Assembly: GCA_023078555.1 (NCBI GenBank)
Contig: CM041197.1
Coordinates: 496,001 to 560,000 of the forward strand
DNA from: Ulva prolifera
Lineage: Eukaryota > Chlorophyta > Ulvophyceae > Ulvales > Ulvaceae
DNA length: 64,000 nucleotides
Reading direction: 5' to 3'
Numbering within the stretch: position 1 is the stretch's first letter; each line of letters starts with the position of its first letter. The notes under the pieces are model-generated. The model saw only the letters and a program-made list of their open reading frames with translations. It ran no database searches and was not told the DNA's origin. A program made the position numbers and the translations under genes. Shown here piece by piece: positions 30,801-39,724 of this stretch.

Positions 30801-33800
30801 TTCGGCGGGAGCCTGTTCTGTTCAGGCGACGTTGTGTGCGATACTGACGTTGGCTGCTGCGGAATGGCGATCTGTGGCGATGTCGATGTGTCATTCGGGT
30901 TCAATGCTCTCACGTTCACACCCAGCATCGATGATGTCACACCCACACCGGTGATGGCCGCTCCAGCGCCACGGGGCGTGACCATCACGTTGCCGGACCC
31001 CGCCAGCGGGTCCGCGGGGGCAGCTGCTATCGGCGTGGCCCTAGACGCCTCCGCTTTCCTGACCGAGGCCGAGTTCAATGCCACCCGGGATCAGGCGCGC
31101 TTCAGATAATCTGGTTGAACTGAATGCATGTGAGGCCCTGCAAAGATGGAGCCTCTACATCATAATTACCTCACTGTGTGTCGAGACGCATTCCGCGCAC
31201 ACAGATATCGCCCCCCACACACGTGTGCATTGGACATACCCTGCGCTTAATTCGACATTATATGGGTGGAGTTACATGCTACAGCGCGTTCGCTGCTAGG
31301 CGCATGCATATGATCAGCACATTGACACGGTACCGGTCAACAAGTTGGTGGGCAGCACGCCATGGGGTCATGCATCATGGCGACATAGTGCCAGCCCCCG
31401 CTTCATAAGGCATTTTCACCGTTTCATTTCACCTCTGCGCATGCGCCCTGCAGTCATGTGCCCGCCCCCCTTCGAAGTTACAGCTGTGCTGCAGTTGAGA
31501 ACAGGCGGACCTTGGAGGCGCAACAACAGCACCAGTCCAGAGCAGCTTGCAGCAGTTGGCTAGGCACTAGGCCTAGCCTGCGATGGATTCCGAAAGTCAT
31601 TGAACACTACTCATAGCAGTCCACGAAGGCTTGAATTGTGACAGGTCCAGCGAGACATGATCACGAGCAGCAGGCATGCCGTGTGTGTGCAGGTTGTGGC
31701 GTTCATCGATCGCTCCTCCGAGGTCACCACAACAGGCGTTGCTAACGCCAATGTCTACTACGTCATGACATTCACCTCCACCCTTGGAGACTCCACCGGC
31801 GTCGCCTTCATCACTAACACCGACCGCCAGGCCTCTCGCCAAGTCCGGAGATTTGGCTGGCGAGGTCGCATCGCCGGGCAGGAGCGCAGCTTCCCAGCTG
31901 CTGCGCTCAACGCCCTCGCGGATCGCTTCGAGAGCTTCTCGCGTCCAGCCTCGGCCTCAGCCGTCGTGGTCTTTGCGAGCGCAGACGCGAGCCCTGAAAA
32001 CTCGGCCGCAACTGACGCAGCGGCCCAGCGCCTGAGGTCAAGCGTACCCTCTTCCGTGTCCATTGCAGGCATCGCGCTGACGTTTCGCACAAACCTTGAG
32101 CTGCTCTCGGTGATTGCCGCGATAAGTGTAACCCGGCAGGCGCTCGCGTCCAGGACTTTCGTGTTCACACGGGTCGAATCGCTGCTGATCACTTCCACAT
32201 CCACAGCCGGTGCGATGCCCTCAACTTGTCATGCATGACAGTATCTGTGTACATTGTGCGAGCTTGTTGTCATTGTATGGAGTGACAGGTGATGCATCCG
32301 CGCCAAGCGCGAGGTGTTTGGTACATCTCTGGCACAGGAATGGATCCACGCCTCCATTTTCAAACTGTGTGGGATATGTGCGTCCATCAAACATATTGCA
32401 ACCTGCTGTGCATGGTCATGCAGGAGGGATCGCCATTGCGATCGCGCTGGACACGTCCTCCGCAGTTTCTGAGGCAGAGTTTCTCATCGCGCGATCCCAG
32501 GTGCGCTGCAGCTTTGCATGGGAAGCGGACTCCGCGTATGCACTTGTACAACGTCGTACATGTACACATGTACTGCGTGTACTACTACGAGCACTACAAG
32601 GATGGTAGGCAGGTGATGCTGTACATTATCAGTGACCCATTGCCGGCTGAACAGTAGGCAAACAGTGTCCAGATGTGTATGAACTGTATGGCGATCGACG
32701 CAGGAGTGGCCGAGTGCTGTACAGCTAACGTGCTGTTTGACAGGGATGTGAACGGTGGTGTTGCACGGTCGACGCGCTGCGACTGTGGACAATGTACACT
32801 TCTGTGCGACGAGTGCGCGAGCTGCCCATTCAATCCTGTGAAATGTTCACGAGTACCTGGATGATGTGCACGTGCAAGTACTTCGGCCTGCATCATGCAG
32901 TGCAAGTGGACCGGCAAGATGCGCTCGTCGTGTACATTCCTCGCGTGCCGTGTTCACGTCCTTAAAAATCGGCACATTACTGACACTCTTTCATGAATAA
33001 TGTGCTCGTCAGGCGTAGGCTACGAGTGCTGTTATACCACAATGATGTACAGTTGGTGCACACGAAATGCGATAGCAGATACCCGGTCATGCGGTCCGTG
33101 TGTAGGCTGCAGCTGCTTAACATGATCTTCTATTGTACGGACAATAGTTAATGCCGATCATATCAGGCCACTCCAGATCTGGCACTAGTGTCCGTGCCGT
33201 CGCACTGGCATCCGCTGAGGTACCCGGCTCTCCGGAACATGGCGCAGTCAACATAGGTATACATTATGTGCACTTACTAACGCTAAACATGCGGAGCAGC
33301 TATGCAAAGTGTTTGGCACGCTGCACAGGCAGCTGCACTGCGCGTGCCAACACGGCATCAGAGTTGTTGACCACGGCACGACGAAACAGCAGCGACACCG
33401 ACAACTAACCAGACAAATTGCTGCTGAATACAGACTGTTGTGCTTGATGCTGTTCTTGAGCAGGGCTGAGCATGCGGATGTGTACACTGTGGACAAGACG
33501 GAACGTACAGCTGCAGATACAATGTCTGCATATGCACGATATCGTGCATCCCCAGTCACAGTGCAGCAAAGTATTGTATTTGTCAGCTGCTACCAGTGCA
33601 GCACATATGTGCATTGTGCCTTCACAGGACAACCGACGGCGTGTGGCCGTACGTAGCAGATCGACGCTGCACGATCACAAGCATTCGACATTATGCTATG
33701 CCTACCGCAAGAGGACTAGCTGTAGATGAGAGAAATGCAATCGACATAACAGTGCCTTGAGCGAATTTTCTCATGCCTGCCGACGTTCACCTGACACTTG

Positions 33801-36800
33801 TCGTCAGCGTTGACCGTCAAATCAATTACTATCGTTGATTAAAACACTGGCTCAATCTTTGATCTTTCCTTTGATGTATACTATGCGCAATAGTGACGAG
33901 CACAACCAGCAGGTCACACTTCCGCGATCAAACCAGTATTGGCGTAACAAAACCACAATGGAGCGCAGTGAGCGCCTCGTTCAGCAAACAGTAATATGCA
34001 GGTAGCAATGTAACACGATTTTCACCTTCGTTGAGTATCATGCTTCTGTTATCGAGTTGACATTTCAGACGACGCCGCGACTCTGCTGCGCACTTGTCGT
34101 GCTTGTGCAGAGTGGTATGCAGCGAAAGCTGTAAGAGGCCTGATAGCATAGTACTCTACAACAATCAAAGACATATAGAGTTGTACATTGTCGTCGCGGA
34201 TCAGGCGAAATGATTCTGGTTTCTGCAAACGTGAACGTCCTACCGCGCCATTTGTAACACGCTGACAGCATCACCTCAAGTACATCGTGTTCGCGGATCT
34301 TGGAATCGAACAACTGATAGATGCAGTATATTTGAAGAACGTGTTGATATCGCAATCTGTCCTAGCGTACAGCAACGGCTCTACGAATTGAGCTGCCAAC
34401 AGCAGGCTACTGATAGCAGGCAACCCGAAACGAGCGAACTAAAACTGAAAACTGAAAAAGGAGCACATCAGCTGAAATGTGCTGTTCGTGTACATTTGCT
34501 AGCAGCTTGCGCGGTCGTGGCGTGGGTCAAACATGTGCTCGACAAGTACACCAGCCACGGAACTGCACACTTCGGTGGAGCGTCGGAGCGCGTTCGTGGA
34601 ATGTACATCATCAGAAGCTGCCGAGTGCTGGACGTGTACATGACGAGCACACGCAGCCTATCAGCTGATGTGCTGTTCGCAGGAGCATGAAAGCGCGTTT
34701 GCGGCATCTGCATTCCACACGTTGAGATGCGCTGCAGGTGCGCACCGCGACACCACGTGGGCAACACATCCCATGTACACGTTTCGAACGCAGTTCACCC
34801 AGTCACGGAATGTGTCTAAAGAGTCCGTGAAATGTGCGCGAATGTGCCGGCGAGCAAAACGAGTGTCGCTAATGTACACGCTGGCGTGCCTACCATCCTT
34901 GTAGTGGAGCCGATGCAGCTTCTGAGCTATGCGTTCCAGGCTGTAGAGCACAGAGGTACAGTTGCTGCACTGTATGCCAATGCTCCATGTGAATGCATGC
35001 GGGTGGTGATCAGACCCAACGATGCTTCCATAACTTGTCGAGAGCGCCGCATATGTGTTCTGGCCCAGTGCCACCGAATTCTGATGTTCCTCATGCTGCC
35101 TGTGACCAGAACGTTCTAGATCTGTGCGCAATGCATGTACTCGTATATGCTATCTTTTTTCCAAGATTTACTGTGTCAAGCTGTAGCTGACCCCCAGGGG
35201 CCATTGACGCTAGTATTTGACACTGACGAACCGCACCTGCTAATACCGATGCTGCCCGATTTGGCTGCACGATTATTAGTGCGCCTCCGCCTTCAAGCTT
35301 GCGCCCGTCTTGGTATTGTGATCCGGGTCAGGAGCGGGTAATATTAGGATGAGGATTAATCCTCCTTGTAGTGCTAGTAGTACACTAGTAATGTAGTAGT
35401 GCACTAGTAATGGAGGTGCCAGCCAGGATCCGCTATAGTTCGGGCATGCTATCAGGCCGCACAGTCATCCAGTCCACTGATGTGCCCCCGGGCCGTTGAC
35501 ATTGACATTGCCACTGTGCAGTTGATATCCTTCATAGATACCTCCTCGGGGGTCGACACAGCAGCCGGCCCCAATCGTAACATCTACTACCTCAACACCT
35601 TCTCCGCCGCTGTCCGCAGCTCCACGAGCGTCTTCCTCTCCAACGCCGAACGCCAAGTTTCCCGCCTCGTTGAGCAGTTCTTTGTTTACCGTGGCGGCAG
35701 CATCGACCTTGCGGTGGCCATCGACGACCTCACGGCGCAGATCTCCAGCCTCACGGTGTCCACCCCGGCGCTCGCGCTGGTCGTCGCGGCGGGCTCCTCC
35801 TCCCGCGCCGCCGCCGTCGCCGCGGCAGACCGCCTCCGCAGCAGCTACGATGGAGGCGTGTCGCTCGGCTGTGTCCCGCTTGGGAGCGTCTCCAGCGAAA
35901 ACGTGGCCACCCTGGCAGCGATTGCGTCGACGGGCCTCGTCCGGTCCTCTCTTAGCCTGCGCGCCCCGTCGCTGTTATCGATCGCGGCGCAGTGCACGTC
36001 TGTCCTTCGCAGCCTCGGTGCGTATCTGCATCAACGAAGCTCATATGATGCGTACACTTCAGCATCAGCGCCCACATGGATTCTGAGCTGCGGTCATCGA
36101 TGGTTTCCTAGCAACAGCAGTGGCACTGGCATCACAGATGATCCTTGGTCGCCGAGGCCAGTTCCGCCACTACCATCGGCCATGGAGAGTGGCGTGCACA
36201 TGGGTCAGGGAAATGCATGATGCCATGCTACAAAGTTTGGCCCTGTCCATGGTCCCATTGCCGCGACTGGCAGATTCACACGCTCTCTGAGACCGGAGAC
36301 AATCTGGTTGCATCGAGGACATCTTGAGCGCCCGACATACTCTGTACACACGCAAGGATACAGATCCATCGTTACGCCAGCCTACACAATGTAGACCTGA
36401 AGCATGCATTTTACACAATTGCTGTTGCATCTGAGCGTGTGGTGGCTGCAGATGCGGATGGAGACGGTACGACAGACACAGTGGACGCGTGCCCGGCAGA
36501 CGCGGCCAAGGTCGAGGCCGGCCGCTGCGGCTGCGGCGCGGCCGAGACGCTCGACTGCGGCGATGTTCCTCGCTGCCAAGGCAGCCTTGTTATTGGCATC
36601 ACATTTGGCATGTTTTCACCGGCCAGCTTTGATGCAGCAAAGGAACAGGTACGCACCCGCTGCGGCTGTTACAGGTGCACACAATCCACTCTCATCAATT
36701 GCACTACACTTACTCAGACACGCAGCGCCTGCGTCAGTGTGAATATCAAGCTGTTTGTGGATTGCCCGCACATTCAGCACATCATGTACACCCATGCCAC

Positions 36801-38501
36801 ATGTCTACAGCGTGTTCTTGGACTCAAGATCATACAACTGCGGCAATCCAGTGATATGACCACTATACCACTGGATTGCCACAACAACTCATCATGCCAT
36901 ACAATATATATATATAGCTGGAACCCAGAAATCGATCTGCCGGCGCCTAGGGCACACAGGATGCTGGCCAGCGCCGCTTGTTAGACCTGCGCAGCCCGCC
37001 TCCTCAGCGGTGCCTTGCCGATGGAAACCCTGCCACCGGGGGGCAGCCACCAAGAGGGAGCAGGTGCATTGGGGATCTTAAACTTGCCGTCATCAGCTCC
37101 ATGCTACATTTGTAGCGCTCGGGGTGGCCATGCCTCCACGACTGCCAGTGGTGCTAAAATACTATGCTGATGCCTTCTGCAGTGGCGTGACATCTAACGT
37201 GATGCCCCTCGCCCTGACCCTCTCTCTGGCTCTGCCGCAATCGAAGCTAGTTGGAATATAGAGCACAATTCCGGCGGGTAGAAACCGCGGCCCCGCACTG
37301 CGTACACCGTGCAAGCGCTCTGCAGATCATCACGTTCGTCGATATCACGTCCGGTGTCAACAAGACAGCAGCCGCAAACAGCAACCGCTACTACGTGAAC
37401 TCCTTCAACGGCACTGTCGTCGGCACTACCGCCTCCTTCCTCACCAATTCCGACCGCCGCGTCTCCAGAAGCATCCAGTCCAGTTTCGAGTTCGGCGCAG
37501 GAGGCCTCGACATCGCGGCCGGCCTCGAGGACCTCACGGCGCAGTTCCGCCGGCTCCCGGGGCCCACTTCTGGGCTCGCAGTCGTCGTCACCAACGGCCG
37601 GTCGTCGCGGGCCGCTGCAGAGGCGGCTGCTGACGAGCTGCGTGCCGAGGGTGTGACCGTGGCTGTGGTCGCGATCCGGTTGCGCAGCGGAGACACCCGC
37701 GGGGTTGACCTGGAGATGGTGGAAGCGGTGGCGAGCACAGGGAGTGACGGCGAGGAGCTTGTGTTCGAGTCAACAAGAGTGGAGGACATCGTGGGGCTGC
37801 TTGCTGCTGTGATCACCCGCATCGGTGCGCCGCTGTCCACCGCCTGCCAGCCATGACCAACCGAAGTCTATGCTCCTACTGCTTGAAGGGTACTCTTGTG
37901 TGATGTGTTGGGGGTGTTTACTCGTGTACCTGTACACGTGTACCCGAACAGCCTCACCTTTATTGAGATGCAAGCCGCATGCATTGCAGAGGGGAATTTT
38001 CGGTCACCATATGCATGCATGTGATGTCTTTCAAGCTCTGCTGCCAGTGCAGCTACTTACCGGTGTTGAGGCATGGCAGCTGTGGGCAGCTCGAATATGA
38101 TCATATGCATGCACGCATGGACACGAATCGTGCCCGCACCGTAGATGTTGCCGAGGCTGCAATATCTGACCATCGCACCCATTTCGCACAAAGCTTTATG
38201 GTTCGTACTGGTACCACCATCCTACAGTGACACTGACATGATGGCAACAGCTGCAGGCGTGTCTGTTGCCATCATGTCAGTGTCACTGTAGGGTAGCCAA
38301 GTGCTCAACATGCTGCCATGCTGTGCTCTGTGTGCAGATCGGGACGGGGACGGCGTCGACGACTGTCGCGACGGCTGCCCCTCGGACCCCGCCAAGACGT
38401 CTCCGGGGCGGTGCGGCTGTGGCCGGGCTGAGGCACCGGAATGTGGGGGTGCTCCGGAACCTGAGCATGACACCGGTAGCCGTGATGTTCTGATCGAGTG
38501 A
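27711..38501 (+). CDS. VWA-B: secreted Cys-rich protein with three VWA domains and TSP3 motifs (9 exons)
   Basis: Exons: 27711-27860, 29591-29929, 30534-31094, 31693-32209, 32424-32500, 35522-36017, 36452-36648, 37326-37824, 38338-38501, giving 999 residues with no internal stop. Exon phases match VWA-A throughout. Order: signal peptide (MAPALTWLLTTLCIFTADP), six CGxxGxxCC knots, VWA1, VWA2, TSP3 plus VWA3, TSP3 tail ending RDVLIE. All three VWA domains have lost MIDAS residues. In VWA3 the DSSGS loop is deleted, Thr is Leu (GGLD) and Asp is Asn (VTNG), so adhesion through a metal is unlikely. Intron 3 starts with GC instead of GT. Intron 5 is 3021 bp because of a CACTA insertion. TGTAA at 38667 may be the poly(A) signal. 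Confidence 0.85.
27914..28240 (+). pseudogene. possible relic exon in VWA-B intron 1
   Basis: After CTAG a frame reads LPVADGTSDATTCTMMNLEA and VPSTRMWGRRGAFSMN. One frame over, LRAALQDILDDNVGNVCLPL (28146 on) is related to VWA-A. Both copies are broken by shifts, so this is a candidate lost exon, not a confirmed one. Confidence 0.3.
29591..29929 (+). CDS. VWA-B exon 2: Cys-knot repeats 1-3
   Basis: 339 bp, phase 0 to 0, acceptor CTGCAG, donor GTGCGG. It starts TDVDCGEKGQACCPGADN; knots CGEKGQACC, CGGLGEACC, CGGFGELCC. Over 80 percent of residues match VWA-A exon 2 through the middle. Confidence 0.88.
29995..30095 (+). repeat. dispersed repeat R1-like copy in intron 2
   Basis: CTTTGTTGCGTGGGATCGCT ... 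GTGGTGCCACCGCGGGCTGC ... CGTGTCCTTGTAAC, sharing the core and 3' end of the family. Confidence 0.45.
30534..31094 (+). CDS. VWA-B exon 3: Cys-knot repeats 4-6 and start of VWA1, GC donor
   Basis: 561 bp, phase 0 to 0. Knots CGALGQPCC, CGRTGEPCC, CGERGEPCC, then GVTITLPDPASG and IGVALDASAFLTEAEF. The exon ends CGGGATCAG followed by GCGCGC, where VWA-A has GTGCGC, so a GC-AG intron is inferred. Reading through would add only five codons before a stop. Confidence 0.85.
31693..32209 (+). CDS. VWA-B exon 4: rest of VWA1
   Basis: 517 bp, phase 0 to 1. It starts VVAFIDRSSEVTTTGVANAN and ends LLITSTSTA before G|GTGCGA. Same length as VWA-A exon 4; the third MIDAS Asp is missing (VVFAS). Confidence 0.87.
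32424..32500 (+). CDS. VWA-B exon 5: start of VWA2
   Basis: 77-bp micro-exon, phase 1 to 0: GIAIAIALDTSSAVSEAEFL plus five residues. Only a few residues differ from VWA-A. Donor GTGCGC. Confidence 0.87.
32592..34906. mobile_element. non-autonomous CACTA DNA transposon in intron 5 of VWA-B
   Basis: The left end reads CACTACAAGGATGGTAGGCA (32592-32611). The right end, read inward on the minus strand from 34906, is identical over those 20 bases, then partly similar up to a shared TGTACATTA. The element is flanked by GAG on both sides (32589-32591 and 34907-34909), the 3-bp duplication typical of CACTA elements. Internal subterminal regions carry many TGTACA(C) motifs in both orientations, like the TNPA-type sites of En/Spm. 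There is no transposase frame, so mobilisation would need a protein in trans. Without it, intron 5 would be about 703 bp, close to 649 bp in VWA-A. Confidence 0.9.
35522..36017 (+). CDS. VWA-B exon 6: rest of VWA2
   Basis: 496 bp, phase 0 to 1. LISFIDTSSGVDTAAGPNRN, RGGSIDLAVAIDDLTAQI, VVAAGSSSRAAAVAAADRL. Four residues shorter than VWA-A, which repeats DVGINLAVGI. Donor GTGCGT. Confidence 0.87.
36452..36648 (+). CDS. VWA-B exon 7: TSP3 motif and degenerate start of VWA3
   Basis: 197 bp, phase 1 to 0. DADGDGTTDTVDACPADAAK keeps the Ca2+ motif. The MIDAS region reads VIGITFGMFSPASFDAA where VWA-A has NIGITLDSSGSIGTADFEAA, so the DxSxS loop has been removed. Donor GTACGC. Confidence 0.87.
36842..36880. 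repeat. short hairpin, 12-bp stem
   Basis: GGCAATCCAGTG and CACTGGATTGCC flank a 15-nt loop in intron 7 of VWA-B. Confidence 0.9.
37326..37824 (+). CDS. VWA-B exon 8: rest of VWA3
   Basis: 499 bp, phase 0 to 1. IITFVDITSGVNKTAAANSN, GGLDIAAGLEDL, LAVVVTNGRSSRAA. Thr to Leu and Asp to Asn changes hit both remaining MIDAS positions. A six-residue insertion (near RLRSGDTRG) follows strand 5. Donor GTGCGC. Confidence 0.87.
38221..38292. repeat. perfect 30-bp-stem hairpin with 12-nt loop
   Basis: CCTACAGTGACACTGACATG... (38221-38250) is repeated as its exact reverse complement at 38263-38292. The loop is CTGCAGGCGTGT. It ends 45 bp before the acceptor of the last exon of VWA-B. Confidence 0.95.
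38338..38501 (+). CDS. VWA-B exon 9: C-terminal TSP3 motif
   Basis: Phase 1 start; DRDGDGVDDCRDGCPSDPAK, then GRCGCGRAEAPECGG and a tail to TGA. The TSP3 motif is nearly identical to VWA-A exon 9. Confidence 0.85.
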
Positions 38502-39588
38502 CTACGAGCACACAGTGTATGCTGCTGATGCATGCATGAATTTTGTTTGAAAGCATGCATCGATGGCCTGAACGGTCGGGCTGCCAGAGGGCCTAGGCCT
38601 GGCCCCGGTAGTATGCGAGAAGTCTGCATGAGAAGTGTGTGTACAACAGTATTCTGGTGGCGCCGGTGTAACACATGTATATATACAATGAAACACGGTG
38701 TTACAAAGACTCATCCAGGGAGGCAGGCTGCACCGCAGTGCCGGCGCCCAGACGGGCGCCCAGACGGGGGAGCCACACACCCAAGCAACCACCAGCACGC
38801 AACACAGACCGACGCATCCCGCGGCGCATCGCCGTGGCTAATGTGGCCCGCCGCGTCCTCCGCCGCCACGACCACATGCATGCAGTCAAGCACTCCGCGC
38901 CATGCATGGCTGTTGCAACAGTGCGACGTGCGGCTGTAGCACCGTGGCGTGGGAGGGGAAGTTTCTTTAAAGAGCAGGCCTTCGTGGCCTGTGATCACGT
39001 GAGACTGAGGTTGATCTCTCCACGCCTGGCTGAGGTGACATGAGAGTGGTCACGGCAGCATGCATGGCCATGGTGCCAGTGCACGATCAGTGTTGGTACA
39101 CCCAGCCTCAGGCCATGCCAAACGAGGCTTGTTTGGCCGACGCCTGGAAGGGGTGACGTCCTGCGCTCTTAAGGTGGGCAGGGGCAGAAGTAGCGATAGC
39201 AGCCTAGGCCGAGGGGTCATGATGCCTGGGCGACGTCATTCGTAGTGAACCTGACAGTGATCAGCGGCCGCGGCCTTGAGAGTGAACTTGCTCGCAGGTC
39301 TGGGAGACAATTGTCCTTCAAGCCACCTGTGGCTGCGGCGAGCCCATGTCACGCAGCTGGGTCACTTGTTCAGCTTCGCGAAAGCGCATGCACTAATCCT
39401 ATATTCATGAGCTCCATCACTGTTTCTACATTGTGAGCATGAATGCTATACTTCTGGCACCTCGAGGAATGCTAGCTGCGTGAAGCATCCTACGCCGCTG
39501 CATGGCGGCACAGCAGTAGCACTATCGCCTTCCTGCTGTGATCGGTATCAATAGACGTCAAACAGGAGTACCGAAGCGTTGATGACGC
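38502..39588. other. spacer between VWA-B and G1
   Basis: It contains TGTAA at 38667-38671 and several TGCATGCA octamers (38530, 38877, 39057). Open frames here lack domains. No gene is supported. Confidence 0.5.
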
Positions 39589-39724
39589 ATGTCCTTCGAG
39601 GCCTGGGGATCGCAGTCGATCCCAGTCGTCCGGTTTCGGGTGTGCGGGCACGTCGCTTCTCGTGATGAAGTCGACCGGGTCCAAGCGGTCCGCGATGGTG
39701 TGTGCGTGTGCCCCGTATGTTTCT
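39589..39724 (+). CDS. G1 first exon: MSFEAW motif with CGH and CVCPVC
   Basis: ATG at 39589 opens MSFEAWGSQSIPVV, RFRVCGHVASRDEV and VCVCPVCFSE. The opening matches G0 and G2-G4. The 3' boundary is uncertain, and the downstream part of the open frame is probably intron. Confidence 0.55.

Noticed and set aside
35341-35410. TCCTTGTAGTG at about 35365 as an alternative right end of the CACTA element
   Set aside because: The end at 34906 has a 20-bp perfect inverted repeat and a GAG duplication; this one matches only about 11 bases and has no duplication.
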